DNA of 64,000 nucleotides from Selenomonadales bacterium 4137-cl (lineage in GTDB: Bacteria; Bacillota; Negativicutes; Sporomusales; UBA7701), in NCBI GenBank assembly GCA_032334055.1, contig JAUOZS010000001.1, positions 2,764,501 to 2,828,500 on the forward strand, in the 5' to 3' direction. How positions within the stretch are numbered: position 1 is the first letter of the stretch; the number at the start of each line of letters is the position of its first letter. Below the pieces are notes generated by a model that had not been told where the DNA came from, ran no database searches, and saw only the letters and a program-made list of their open reading frames with translations. Made by a program: the position numbers and the translations under genes. Positions 42,053 through 51,235 of the stretch are shown piece after piece.

Positions 42053-43390
42053 TCATACCACCTCGTACTTCACAGAGTAGTTGACCAGAGACCTGGGTAT
42101 AAGGATCGAAACCATCGCGACCACTTCCCGCGCGGATTTCCATGCGCCGGCGCCCCCGGCGGGGCCGTTGGTGTACAGGGTTTCGACTTCGTTGCCGATG
42201 CGCACCGCTTCCTGCAGGTTTTCCGTTCGGCCGGCGACCCGCGCCCGCACCTCGTACGGTTCGTGTCCGGCCGACAGCTTCTCGGCATGGAGGGCGTTGA
42301 CGCCGATAAGGTCGAAGCGGCATTCCTGCGTCTTGACTCCCATAAGTCCGAGACGTTCTTTTACGATGTCGAGCGCCAGCCGGCCGCGCTCGACGGCGCC
42401 CGGCCCGGCGTAGCTTATCTGTCCTTCGCCGATATAGCTGTCGACATAGCCGATGGATACTTTGAGCAGGTCGGTTTTGGGCGCGCCTTTGCCGCCGGTG
42501 ACTTTTACCTGGTCTTTGGCGATTTCCGCCATTTGCACGCCGGTGAAGTCGGCCACTACGTCGGGCGTGAAGTAGGCGGCCGGATTGTGTATTTCGTACA
42601 GCAGTTGCTCTTTGCAGGTGGCCAGGGCGACCATGCCGCCGGCTTCGGGGACTTTCGTGATCACGACGGCGCCGTCTTCGCTGACTTCGGCGATCGGGAA
42701 GCCGAGATGGCCGATGCCGGGGACGTCTTTGTAGCCGGGATCGGCGAAATAGCCCCCGGTTATCTGGCCGGCGCATTCCATGAGGTGGCCGATTACCGTG
42801 GCCTGACCCATAAGGTTCCAGTCATCGAGGGACCAGCCAAATTCGTACGCCAGCGGCGCGATAAACAGCGCGGGGTCGGCCACGCGGCCGGTGATTACGA
42901 TGTCCGCTCCGCCCTTGAGGGCCTCGATGATCGGCCCGGCGCCAAGATAGGCGTTGGCGGAGACGAGTTTATCCTTGATGGCGGACAGTTTCCCGCCTGT
43001 TTCCTCGATGGTGTATTCTTGCCCGCGGATGGCTTCCAGGACGTCGTCGCCGCTTACGGCGGCGATCTTGAGACCCTTGACGCCGAGTTTGCCGGCCACT
43101 TCCTTGATTTTTCGCGCGCCGGCCTCAGGATTGGCCGCGCCCATGTTGGTGATTATTTTTATGCCTTTTTGACTGCAGACCGGCAAAACAGCTTCCATCC
43201 GCGCGGCCAAAAGAGCGTCGTAGCCTGCCGACGGATCTTTCATCTTCGCCTGCTGAGCAATGGCGATCGTTCTTTCCGCCAGGCATTCGAAGCACAGATA
43301 CTGGATATTCCCTTTTTCCGCCAGTTCGACGGCAGGCTCGATCCTGTCGCCGGAGTAGCCCGCCCCTGCGCCAAGCCGGATCTTTTTCAT
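42053..43390 (-). CDS. DUF1446 / AtuA-like protein
   Basis: A 445-aa DUF1446 protein, recognised by LGAGAGYSGDRIEPAVELAE and by DIVITGRVADPALFIAPL. AtuA is needed for acyclic terpene degradation in Pseudomonas, but most members sit in other carboxylate or CoA-ester pathways and have no proven reaction. Here it lies between a CitMHS transporter and the AtuA-related gene, under sigma54 control. It probably acts on the imported carboxylate or its CoA ester. GAGGTG precedes the ATG. No acyl-CoA carboxylase genes are nearby, so a terpene pathway is unlikely. Confidence 0.85.
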   Translation of the reverse strand: MKKIRLGAGAGYSGDRIEPAVELAEKGNIQYLCFECLAERTIAIAQQAKMKDPSAGYDALLAARMEAVLPVCSQKGIKIITNMGAANPEAGARKIKEVAGKLGVKGLKIAAVSGDDVLEAIRGQEYTIEETGGKLSAIKDKLVSANAYLGAGPIIEALKGGADIVITGRVADPALFIAPLAYEFGWSLDDWNLMGQATVIGHLMECAGQITGGYFADPGYKDVPGIGHLGFPIAEVSEDGAVVITKVPEAGGMVALATCKEQLLYEIHNPAAYFTPDVVADFTGVQMAEIAKDQVKVTGGKGAPKTDLLKVSIGYVDSYIGEGQISYAGPGAVERGRLALDIVKERLGLMGVKTQECRFDLIGVNALHAEKLSAGHEPYEVRARVAGRTENLQEAVRIGNEVETLYTNGPAGGAGAWKSAREVVAMVSILIPRSLVNYSVKYEVV

Positions 43391-43471
43391 AGGATCACCT
43401 CTAATGTTTTTGATAGCGCGATTATCCGCGCCGGCCAGCGGCGAACCCGGACGGCCGCCGTTGCCGAGGGG

Positions 43472-44767
43472 TTACAGTACGAAGGCTCCCGTCAGGACGG
43501 CGACGATCGTCATGACGAGCGTTACCCCAAACGCGAAGGGGATGGTGAATTTCTGATGGTCGCCGAGGTCGACGCCGGCGAGGCCAACCAGCAGGAAGGT
43601 GGAGGCGGTCAGCGGGCTTACCGGGAAGCCGGTGGTCATCTGACCGAGGATGGCGGCGCGGGCGACTTCAACTTTGGCAACCCCCATGGCTTCGGCCGCC
43701 GTGGACAGAACGGGCAATATGCCGAAGTAATAGGAATCCGGGTCGAAGAGGAGGCTTGCCGGCATGGAGGTGATGGCGGTCAAAACAGGCAGATGCCCTC
43801 CGAGCGTCTTGGGCACTATGGCGACGAGCGTGCCGGCCATGGCCTTGATCATGCCCGATTTCGTCAGGATGCCGGTGAAGATGCCGGCCGCAAAGATGAT
43901 GGCGATCATGAATACGGCCGATTTCCCCTGGGCGACGATCCGCTCTTGCTGCATCTTGACGTCGGGATAGTTGACTATAAGGGCGATGACCAGCGCCACC
44001 ATGAAGACGACGGGCAGGGGTATCAGTTTGCCCTGGACCAGGGCGACGATGGCCGCGATGGTGAGGATGGCGTTGAACCAAACCAGTTTGGGACGTTTGA
44101 GCGGGTCGACCTTTTCCTCTTCACCGGAGACGCTTTCTTCCGCGAACTTGACGACCCCTATACGGGCCCGTTCCCTGCGTCCCAGCAGGTAGGCAAAGGC
44201 CAGCACGGTGGCAAGGCCGGCCAATTGGGCCGGGATGACGGGGTTGAACAGTTCCGTCATGTTGAGGTGCAACGAGGTGGCGGCGCGCAGCGTCGGTCCG
44301 CCCCAGGGCAGCATGTTCATGGTCCCCGCGCCCAGCGCGACCAGGCAAGCCAGTACTTTTCTGTCCATGCCCAGCTTGTCGTAGATCGGCAGCAGGGCCG
44401 GCACGGCGATCAGGAAGGTGGATGCGCCCGAGCCGTCCATGTGGGCCAGCATGGCTATCAGCGCCGTACCCACGGCGACTTTGACCGGGTCGCCGCCGCC
44501 GTACCTGACGATCCGCTTGATGGCGGGATCGAACAAGCCCGCGTCGTTCATCACCCCGAAGTAAAGAATGGCGAATGTGAGCATTACGCCGACCGGAGCG
44601 ACGCTCTTGATCCCGGCGAAGGCGAACGCCCCCAGCTTGGGGCCGAAGCCCGCCAGCGCGCCGAATACCGCCGGTACCGCGACGAGCGCGACTATGACCG
44701 AGGCCCTCTTCGTCATGATCAGAAACAATAACGCCGCAATGATGCAGAAGCCCCATAAAGATAACAT
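43472..44767 (-). CDS. CitMHS-family citrate/carboxylate transporter
   Basis: A 431-aa membrane protein with about twelve helices. It fits the CitMHS group (AILYFGVMNDAGLFDPAI, AHMDGSGASTFLIAVPALLP, FPVSPLTASTFLLVGLAG), which imports citrate or related acids with metal or protons. It is the first gene of a three-gene unit with the AtuA-like genes. AGGAGG precedes the ATG. Expression is under a sigma54 promoter 37 nt upstream of the start and the adjacent enhancer-binding protein. The exact carboxylate is unknown. Confidence 0.88.
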   Translation of the reverse strand: MLSLWGFCIIAALLFLIMTKRASVIVALVAVPAVFGALAGFGPKLGAFAFAGIKSVAPVGVMLTFAILYFGVMNDAGLFDPAIKRIVRYGGGDPVKVAVGTALIAMLAHMDGSGASTFLIAVPALLPIYDKLGMDRKVLACLVALGAGTMNMLPWGGPTLRAATSLHLNMTELFNPVIPAQLAGLATVLAFAYLLGRRERARIGVVKFAEESVSGEEEKVDPLKRPKLVWFNAILTIAAIVALVQGKLIPLPVVFMVALVIALIVNYPDVKMQQERIVAQGKSAVFMIAIIFAAGIFTGILTKSGMIKAMAGTLVAIVPKTLGGHLPVLTAITSMPASLLFDPDSYYFGILPVLSTAAEAMGVAKVEVARAAILGQMTTGFPVSPLTASTFLLVGLAGVDLGDHQKFTIPFAFGVTLVMTIVAVLTGAFVL

Positions 44768-44803
44768 AGCTGATCCTCCTTTGCTCGTAATGCCCTCTTA
44801 AAA

Positions 44804-44820
44804 TGCAAGTCGCGTGCCAG
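44804..44820 (-). promoter_or_regulatory. Sigma54 (-24/-12) promoter of the CitMHS-AtuA operon
   Basis: On the minus strand CTGGCACGCGACTTGCA matches the sigma54 consensus TGGCAC-N5-TTGC without error, 37 nt before the CitMHS start codon. Confidence 0.92.
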
Positions 44821-44849
44821 CCGATTTTGGCGGCTTAACCGGCTCCTCT

Positions 44850-44865
44850 TTATCATATTTGATAA
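44850..44865. promoter_or_regulatory. Enhancer-binding palindrome 1
   Basis: TTATCATATTTGATAA: 6-bp arms TTATCA and TGATAA with a 4-bp centre, about 50 bp upstream of the -12 element. Confidence 0.75.
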
Positions 44866-44915
44866 AAAAAATAGCCGACGCGGTCAATCCTCCCCGGATT
44901 GTCGGGCGTCGGGCC

Positions 44916-44931
44916 TTATCAATATTGATAA
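44916..44931. promoter_or_regulatory. Enhancer-binding palindrome 2
   Basis: TTATCAATATTGATAA, a perfect 16-bp palindrome with the same arms, 66 bp from palindrome 1. Confidence 0.8.
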
Positions 44932-44947
44932 AGGCAGTGTCGAGTAA

Positions 44948-44963
44948 TTATCATAAATGATAA
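44948..44963. promoter_or_regulatory. Enhancer-binding palindrome 3
   Basis: TTATCATAAATGATAA, same arms, 32 bp from palindrome 2. It overlaps the stop codon of the activator gene. Confidence 0.75.
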
Positions 44964-46333
44964 GTGCCCTGCAGCCGGCGGTAAAGGCTGGCGATCGATA
45001 TGCCCAGAATGGCGGCGACTTTTTTCTTCCCAGCCGTGTTATCGCCGTGTATCCTGAGAAGTTGCAGGATGTTTTGCCGCTCAAATTCTTTCACACGCTG
45101 GGCCAAGGTTCCGCCGGCGAGAAACCGGTCCAGGTCGGACTGGGCCAAGATCCGGCGCGGAAGGTGCTCCGGCAGTATTTCGTCGCCGGTGACGACATTG
45201 CAGGCGAATTCGATCGCGTTCCTCAGTTCCCGGATGTTTCCCGGCCAGTCGTATGCCAGAAAGATTTTTTCCACTTCGGCGCTGATTTTGAAAACCTTTT
45301 TCTGCGCCGATGAGCGGCTGTCGGCGAAGTGGTGCGCCAGCAGCGGGATGTCTTCCTGGCGCCTTCTGAGGGGCGGCAGGTTTATCTGAAATACGTTTAT
45401 GCGGTAATAAAGGTCTTCGCGGAAGTTTTTCTTTTCCACCATGAGTTCCAGGTCCTGATGGGTGGCGCAGATGATGCGTATATCGACCTCTTTCTCCTCC
45501 AGCTCCCCCACCCGTCTGACCCTTTTCTCCTGGAGGACCCGCAGCAGTTTGGCCTGAAGGTCGTTGCCCATGTCGCCTATTTCGTCCAGAAACAGCGTTC
45601 CGCCGTCGGCGAGATGCAGGAGGCCGGGTTTGCCGCCTTTCTTCGTGCCGGTGAACGCTCCCTCGGTATAGCCGAAGAGCTCGCTCTCGAGCAGGTTGAC
45701 CGGCACCGCGGCGCAGTTGATGGCGACGAATGGCCGGTGCTTCCTGGCGCTGGCGTTGTGAATACCCTGGGCTATCAGTTCCTTGCCGGTGCCGCTTTCG
45801 CCCTGGAGGAGAATGTTGGCGTCAGACACCGCAGCGCGTTCGGCCAGCGTGACGCAGGCGCGGAATTCCGCGTTGTTGTAGACTAGGTCGTCAAAAGTGT
45901 ACCTGGCGCTGAGGATCTCCTTTACCGTTCCCTGGAGGTCCCTGAGCCGGTTTTGCGCCCTGCTAAGTTCGGCCGACAGTTTCTGCACCTCGGTGATATC
46001 CCTGATGATGGATACGCCACCGATTATTTCGCCGGCGACGATTATCGGCGACATGTCGACGATGTATTCGACCTTTCCGTCGGTGCGGTAGACGCCGTTC
46101 ATGCCCTGCCCTGTCTTGATGACTGTCGGCAGGATGGCCCCGGGGCGCACTTCGGCGAGCTTGCGGAATAGGATTTCATCGGCTTTTTTGCCGATGATGC
46201 GCAGGTATTGGTCGTTGACGTACTGGACTATGCCGTCCTTGTCGGCGATCAGCAGGCCTTCGTTGAGCGAGTCGAAGATATCTATCGACCACTTCGCGAG
46301 CGAGGCTGCGTCCAGGATGTTTTTGGCGGTCAT
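44951..46333 (-). CDS. PAS-domain sigma54 enhancer-binding activator
   Basis: A 460-aa regulator: PAS sensor (about 15-120, with [16 protein letters not shown]), a short coiled linker, a AAA+ domain (about 155-385) with Walker A GESGTGKE (178-185), the sigma54-contact loop GAFTG (225-229) and Walker B LFLDEIGD (248-254), and a Fis-type helix-turn-helix at the C-terminus ([20 protein letters not shown]). No receiver domain, so the PAS part senses a ligand. It should activate the CitMHS-AtuA promoter by binding the three palindromes between the genes. The last residue of the loop is T instead of A. Confidence 0.93.
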   Translation of the reverse strand: MTAKNILDAASLAKWSIDIFDSLNEGLLIADKDGIVQYVNDQYLRIIGKKADEILFRKLAEVRPGAILPTVIKTGQGMNGVYRTDGKVEYIVDMSPIIVAGEIIGGVSIIRDITEVQKLSAELSRAQNRLRDLQGTVKEILSARYTFDDLVYNNAEFRACVTLAERAAVSDANILLQGESGTGKELIAQGIHNASARKHRPFVAINCAAVPVNLLESELFGYTEGAFTGTKKGGKPGLLHLADGGTLFLDEIGDMGNDLQAKLLRVLQEKRVRRVGELEEKEVDIRIICATHQDLELMVEKKNFREDLYYRINVFQINLPPLRRRQEDIPLLAHHFADSRSSAQKKVFKISAEVEKIFLAYDWPGNIRELRNAIEFACNVVTGDEILPEHLPRRILAQSDLDRFLAGGTLAQRVKEFERQNILQLLRIHGDNTAGKKKVAAILGISIASLYRRLQGTYHL

Positions 46334-46443
46334 CGTCGGTGCCTCCGCGCTGGTTAGATGTTGTGTCCTTCGCTGCGGAGCTTGTCAAATCCTGCACCGC
46401 TCTCCCGGTGACGGGCGCGGATGGGGGATTCCCGGCAATTTTA

Positions 46444-46465
46444 AAGGCAGGCTCCGGCCTGCCTT
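46444..46465 (-). terminator. Terminator of the 3D-domain gene
   Basis: A 9-bp stem (46444-46452 with 46457-46465) with a 4-nt loop; T-rich sequence follows on both strands. Confidence 0.65.
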
Positions 46466-46472
46466 GGTTTTT

Positions 46473-47036
46473 TTAGACGCCCTTGTCTTTGGGGGTGTTG
46501 ACGACAAACACCTTGACGTCTTGCATGCCGAATTTCTCGGCTTCCCGCACCGTCCACTTGGCGACGTCGATACGGTTGCCCTTGATGGCCCCGCCGGTGT
46601 CTTCGGCGGTGGCGTATTCGCCATGGCCGTCGGGATACTGGATGAACACCTTGGAGCCGAGCGGGATGATGCTGGGGTCGACGGCAATGACGCCTGGGCG
46701 GACCTGGGTGCCGAGATGGGTTTTGCTGCCCCACTGGTCGTTGTCGTGCGGCCCCGGAGCGTAGGCGGTGGCAACCATTTTGATTTCTTTCTTGAAGTTT
46801 TCCGGGGCTTCGCCGCGGATCTTTTTGGCGTGTTCGGAGGCCTTGAGCTGGGCGCCCGGGGTGGCGGCGGCGGGTTTGGGGTCGGGAGGGGCGGCGTGGG
46901 CGACGGCTGGCGGAATGCCCGGCATGCCGGCCGCGGACAGCACGAAGGCTCCGGCGACCGCGGCGGCGAGGCGCCGGTATTTCTTCTTCAGGCTTCTATG
47001 GCGGTAACCTTTGTGTCTACCGGCGTTATGCTTCAC
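46473..47036 (-). CDS. 3D-domain (RlpA/Sps-like barrel) exported protein
   Basis: A 187-aa protein. A basic N-terminus and hydrophobic segment (about 25-48, LAAAVAGAFVLSAAGM) act as signal peptide. A Pro/Ala-rich linker is followed by the 3D domain (about 95-187) with the diagnostic aspartates: VATAYAPG, GVIAVDPSIIPLGSKVFI, ATAEDTGGAIKGNRID. This domain is the double-psi barrel of MltA- and YuiC-type lytic transglycosylases. A GTG at 47036 is favoured by AAGGGGG 8 nt ahead; an ATG 33 nt earlier has no site. It probably acts on peptidoglycan. Confidence 0.85.
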   Translation of the reverse strand: MKHNAGRHKGYRHRSLKKKYRRLAAAVAGAFVLSAAGMPGIPPAVAHAAPPDPKPAAATPGAQLKASEHAKKIRGEAPENFKKEIKMVATAYAPGPHDNDQWGSKTHLGTQVRPGVIAVDPSIIPLGSKVFIQYPDGHGEYATAEDTGGAIKGNRIDVAKWTVREAEKFGMQDVKVFVVNTPKDKGV

Positions 47037-47124
47037 AACAAAAGCCCCCTTTTTACGGTTGTTATTCATAGTGTCTGTAAAAAAGGGGGCGCAATGCCCG
47101 GCATTTTTTGGACGAGGCAGCACG

Positions 47125-47160
47125 GAAAAAAACAAGCGACCCGGTCGCACCCGGGCCGCC
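47125..47160 (-). terminator. Terminator of the xanthine dehydrogenase operon
   Basis: An imperfect GC-rich hairpin (47136-47145 with 47150-47159) followed on the minus strand by TTGTTTTTTT. Confidence 0.7.
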
Positions 47161-47166
47161 TGGGGC

Positions 47167-48498
47167 TTATTCGGAAAGGGCTTTTTCGGTCGTGGCGGCC
47201 GCGCGGCCAAGTTCGTTAAAACAGTAGTTGAGGAGCACGGCGATGATGCTGCCGGTGGTGATGCCGCTGTGGAGAAAGAGCTTCGCCCAAGCGGGGAAGC
47301 CGTGGTAGAAGGTGGGAACGGCCAGGGGGATAAGGCCGACGCCGAGGCTGACGGCGACGATCATGGCATTGTTGTTGCCAGCGAAGGAGACTTTGCCGAG
47401 AACGCGAATGCCGCTGGCGGCGACCATGCCGAACATCGCTATGCCGGCTCCGCCCAAAACGGGGGCAGGGATGGCGGCGACGACGGCGGCGGCTTTGGGG
47501 AAGAGGCCGAGGACCATGAGGATAAGGCCGGCGGTGACGACGACGAAGCGGCTTTTGACCCCGGTGAGGCCGACGAGGCCGACGTTCTGGGCGAAGGCGG
47601 AGTAAGGGAAGGTGTTCATGACGCCGCCGAGCATGGTGGCAAAGCCGTCGGCCCTGAGGCCGCGCACTACGTCTTGCTGGGTGACCGGCCGCCCGACCAT
47701 TTCGCCGACGGCAATCATGTCGCCGGTGGTTTCGGTCATGATGACGAGCATGGCGAGGAAAATGGTGAGAATGGCCGTGAGGTCGAAGGTGGGCATGCCG
47801 AAGGCGAAGGGGGTGGTGATGCCGAACCAGGGGGCGGTGGCCACCTTGGCGAAGTCGGTGAAGCCGAGGAGAAAGGCGATGAAGGTGCCGGAAACCAGGC
47901 CGAGCAGGACGGCGATGCTGCTCCAGAAGCCCTTGAGGAAGCGGTAGTAAACGATCGTCAGCAGCAGGACGAGGAAGGCCATGGCGATGTTCCCGGGGCT
48001 GGCGAACCCCGGTGCGCCCGGCACGCCGCCGCCTGCCCAGCGGACGGCCACAGGCAGGAGGGAGACGCCGATGATGGTGATGATGGTGCCGGTGACGACC
48101 GGCGGGAAGTAGCGGATGAGGCGGCTGAAGTAGGGGCTGATGAGGTAGGTCAGCAGTCCGGCGACGATGATCGAGCCGAAGATGCCCTGGATGCCGTGCA
48201 TTTTACCGACCATTATCATCGGCATGACGGCTGCGAAGGAGACGCCCTGTACGACCGGCAGCTTAACCCCCATGTTGAGGAAGCCGAAGGACTGGATGAC
48301 GGTGGCGATGCCGACGGTGAAGAGGTCGGCGTTGATTAGGTAGATGAGCTGGTCCTTGGTGAGACCCAGGGCGTTGGCGATGATGAGAGGCACGGCGACG
48401 CAGCCGGCGTACATTGCCATGACGTGCTGGAGGCCGTAGGCGAACAGTTGGCCATTGGGGAGGATTTCGTCGACGGGATGGACTTTTTCGGTGCTCAT
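47167..48498 (-). CDS. NCS2-family xanthine/uracil permease
   Basis: A 443-aa transporter with about fourteen helices. NCS2 signatures include GLQHVMAMYAGCVAVPLII, GVSFAAVMPMI and the substrate-site regions MTETTGDM and NTFPYSAFAQNVGLV. Its ATG overlaps the stop codon of the Mo-subunit gene (ATGA), so it is the fourth gene of the operon. Xanthine or another purine is the likely substrate, consistent with the enzyme genes and the guanine-class riboswitch ahead of the operon. Confidence 0.93.
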   Translation of the reverse strand: MSTEKVHPVDEILPNGQLFAYGLQHVMAMYAGCVAVPLIIANALGLTKDQLIYLINADLFTVGIATVIQSFGFLNMGVKLPVVQGVSFAAVMPMIMVGKMHGIQGIFGSIIVAGLLTYLISPYFSRLIRYFPPVVTGTIITIIGVSLLPVAVRWAGGGVPGAPGFASPGNIAMAFLVLLLTIVYYRFLKGFWSSIAVLLGLVSGTFIAFLLGFTDFAKVATAPWFGITTPFAFGMPTFDLTAILTIFLAMLVIMTETTGDMIAVGEMVGRPVTQQDVVRGLRADGFATMLGGVMNTFPYSAFAQNVGLVGLTGVKSRFVVVTAGLILMVLGLFPKAAAVVAAIPAPVLGGAGIAMFGMVAASGIRVLGKVSFAGNNNAMIVAVSLGVGLIPLAVPTFYHGFPAWAKLFLHSGITTGSIIAVLLNYCFNELGRAAATTEKALSE

Positions 48499-50786
48499 GT
48501 GCAGGTTCTCTCCTTCGGCTGTTTCGTCATTGCGGCGTATACTTTTTCGGGGGTGAGCGGCAGGCGGGTCAGCCACGCGCCGACGGCGTTGCGAACGGCG
48601 TGGGCGATGGCCGGCGCCGGGGTGTTGGCGACGACTTCGCCGATCGATTTGGCGCCGAACGGCCCGGTGGGCTCGTAGCTTTCCTCGAAGAATACGCGGA
48701 TGGCGCCGACGTCCTTGCGGCTGGGTATCTTATAGGTCATGAAGGAATTGGTCTGCAAGCCGCCGCGCTCGTCATACCTGACGTCTTCGTAGAGGGCGAG
48801 GCCGATCCCCTGCACGAGGCCGCCCTCGGCCTGGACCCGCGCCAGGTTGGGGTTGATGACGGTGCCGCAGTCGATGACAGCGACATAGTCGAGCAGTTCG
48901 ACTTTACCGGTTTCCTTGTCGACCTCGACGTCGGCGAAGCCGGCGACGAACGGCGGCGGCGACACCGGGCTGCCGTGGCTGGCGTAGCCGGCGAGCTGCC
49001 GCCGGTCGGGGCCGACGACCGACCGCTGGGCGAGTTCGGCGAGGGTGAGTCTGTCGCCGGCGGGTCCGGTGAGAACAGCGCCGTCGAAGGTTACCTCCGC
49101 CGGCGCGGCGTTCATGAGGCCGGCGGCGGCGGCGATTATCTTTTCCCTGAGTTCGCCGGCGGCCTTGACGACGGCCATGCCGGTGACATAGGCGGTGCTG
49201 GAGGCGTAGGAGCCGGTGTCGAAGGGCGAGACGTCGGTGTCGGCGGCGTGGACGATGATGGCGTCGAGCGGCGTCTGGAGCACCTCGGCCGCCATCTGGG
49301 CGAGGATGGTGTCGCTGCCTGTGCCCATGTCGGTCGAGCCGAGGAGGAGGGTGTAGTTGCCGTCGTCGTTCAGGCGGACTTCGGCGGAGGCGGTGTCGAT
49401 GCCGGCGATGCCGGAGCCCTGCATGGTTACCGCCATGCCGACGGCCCGCACTTTGCCGCCGAGGTCGCGGCTGGGGTACTTCTCATCCCAGCCGATGAGT
49501 TCGCGGCCGCGCTCGATGCACCGGTCGAGGGACGCGCTGCCGAGGATGCGGTTGTGGTAAATGTCGAGCTCGCCGGCCCTGATGATGTTCTTAAGCCTGA
49601 GCGCAGACGGGTCGAGGCCGAGTGCGCCGGCGAGCTTGTTGACCGCCGATTCGACGGCGAAGCAGCCCTGGGTGGCGCCGTAGCCGCGCATCGCCCCGGC
49701 CGGCAGCTTGTTGGTGTAGACGGCGTGGCCGGCGTAGCGGACGGCGCGCGCCTTGTTGTAAAGCGAAAGGCTTTTTTCGCCGGCGACGGAGAAGACGGTG
49801 GGGGCGTGCTCGCCGTAGGCGCCGGTGTCGGACAGGCACTCGACGTCGATGGCGCGGATGAGGCCGTCGCGGTCCGCCCCCAGGCGCACTTTGAAGCGCA
49901 TGGCGTGGCGGCTGTTGGTGGCGGTGAAGGTTTCCCTGCGCTCGTAGACGATCTTGGCCGGACGACCGGTGCGGAGGGTGACGAGGGCGGGGAAGATTTC
50001 GGCGACCGCGGTCTGCTTGCCGCCGAAGCCGCCACCGATGCGGGGCTTTATGACCCTTATGCGGCTGGCCGGCAGTTCGAGGGCGCGGGCCAACTGTCGC
50101 CGCACGTGGAAGGGTATCTGGGTGGAACTGACCACCACGAGGCGGCCGGCATGGTCAAGGTAGCTGAAGGCCCGGTAGGTCTCCATCATCGCCTGGGCCT
50201 GGGCCTGGGTGTAGTAGGTTTCCTCGACGACGACAGCGCTGGCGGCCAGTTCGGCAGCGACGTCGCCGACCTCGACCTTGTGGGTGGCGGCGATGTTGCG
50301 CAGCCGGTTGTGGCCGATGTCGAAGTTGCAGTGTAGGTCGGTTTCGGGATGGACGACCGCGGGGTGGTCGATGGCCTGCTCGAAATCGAGCACCGGCGTC
50401 AGCACCTCGTAGTCGACTTTGATGAGTTCGAGCGCCTTTTGGGCTGCGCGTTCGTCGGCGGCCGCGACGATGGCCACCTCGTCGCCGACGTAGCGGACGA
50501 GGTCTTCGAGGATGAGCCGGTCATAGGGCGAGGGCTCGGGATAGGTCTGGCCGGCGAGGGTGAATCTGGCTTGGGGCACGTCTTTATGGGTGAGGACGCA
50601 GGCCACCCCTTCGACGCTCTCGGCGGCGACGGTGTCGATGGCTTTTATGCGCGCCGCCGCGTGGGGGCTGCGGAGAATTTTGACCGTCAGGGCGTTGGCG
50701 GGGACGAGGTCGTCGGTATACAGCGGCTTGCCGGTGGCGATGGCCAGCCCGTCGATCTTGGCGACGCCTTTGCCAACGATTTTCAT
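48495..50786 (-). CDS. xdhA: Xanthine dehydrogenase-type molybdenum-binding subunit
   Basis: A 763-aa large subunit of a molybdenum hydroxylase. It has the usual N-terminal domain (DDLVPANALTVKILRSPHA), the Mo-cofactor motifs IGGGFGGKQT and GAMRGYGATQGCFAVES, and the catalytic glutamate near the end in PFGAKSIGEV. The ATG at 50786 follows GGAGG; it overlaps the end of the preceding small-subunit gene by ATGA. Gene order FAD, Fe-S, Mo, permease is typical of three-subunit xanthine dehydrogenases of anaerobes. The presence of yqeB in the window hints that it may need labile selenium. Purine specificity comes from context. Confidence 0.9.
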   Translation of the reverse strand: MKIVGKGVAKIDGLAIATGKPLYTDDLVPANALTVKILRSPHAAARIKAIDTVAAESVEGVACVLTHKDVPQARFTLAGQTYPEPSPYDRLILEDLVRYVGDEVAIVAAADERAAQKALELIKVDYEVLTPVLDFEQAIDHPAVVHPETDLHCNFDIGHNRLRNIAATHKVEVGDVAAELAASAVVVEETYYTQAQAQAMMETYRAFSYLDHAGRLVVVSSTQIPFHVRRQLARALELPASRIRVIKPRIGGGFGGKQTAVAEIFPALVTLRTGRPAKIVYERRETFTATNSRHAMRFKVRLGADRDGLIRAIDVECLSDTGAYGEHAPTVFSVAGEKSLSLYNKARAVRYAGHAVYTNKLPAGAMRGYGATQGCFAVESAVNKLAGALGLDPSALRLKNIIRAGELDIYHNRILGSASLDRCIERGRELIGWDEKYPSRDLGGKVRAVGMAVTMQGSGIAGIDTASAEVRLNDDGNYTLLLGSTDMGTGSDTILAQMAAEVLQTPLDAIIVHAADTDVSPFDTGSYASSTAYVTGMAVVKAAGELREKIIAAAAGLMNAAPAEVTFDGAVLTGPAGDRLTLAELAQRSVVGPDRRQLAGYASHGSPVSPPPFVAGFADVEVDKETGKVELLDYVAVIDCGTVINPNLARVQAEGGLVQGIGLALYEDVRYDERGGLQTNSFMTYKIPSRKDVGAIRVFFEESYEPTGPFGAKSIGEVVANTPAPAIAHAVRNAVGAWLTRLPLTPEKVYAAMTKQPKERTCT

Positions 50787-51235
50787 GGCCGCACCTCCAG
50801 GAACTTTTTGACCGCCCGCAGTTGGCCCATGTAGCCGGTGCAGCGGCAGAGGTTGCCGGTGAGGTAGTGGATTATTTCGTCGTCGGTGGGATCGGCCAGT
50901 TCGCGTTTCATCGCCAGCACGGTCATGATGAAGCCGGGGCTGCAGAAGCCGCATTGCTCGGCGCCCTCGGCTACGAGCAGGCGGGCGAACGCTTCCGCTT
51001 CGCCGGCGACGCCTTCGATGGTGGTGATGTCGCGGCCGTCCATCCGCGCGGCCAGGATGGCGCAGGAGAGGGTCGGCCTGCCGTCCACCCATACGGTGCA
51101 GAGGCCGCAGTTGGTGGTGTCGCAGCCGCGGCGGACGCTGGCGAAGCCTGCGGCCCGCAGGGTGTCGGCGAGGATTTCGTCAGGCGCCACTTCGAGGGCG
51201 GTTTTGTGACCGTTGATGGTTACTTCGATGCGCAT
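50783..51235 (-). CDS. xdhC: Xanthine dehydrogenase-type [2Fe-2S] subunit
   Basis: A 150-aa protein with two 2Fe-2S clusters. The plant-ferredoxin cluster uses C38, C43, C46 and C58 (GCDTTNCGLC). The second uses C95, C98, C130 and C132 (CGFC and LCRC). It passes electrons from the Mo site to FAD. The start overlaps the FAD-subunit gene by 16 nt and its stop overlaps the Mo-subunit ATG by 4 nt. Gene naming for this subunit differs among species; the symbol follows the E. coli xdhABC use. Confidence 0.93.
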   Translation of the reverse strand: MRIEVTINGHKTALEVAPDEILADTLRAAGFASVRRGCDTTNCGLCTVWVDGRPTLSCAILAARMDGRDITTIEGVAGEAEAFARLLVAEGAEQCGFCSPGFIMTVLAMKRELADPTDDEIIHYLTGNLCRCTGYMGQLRAVKKFLEVRP

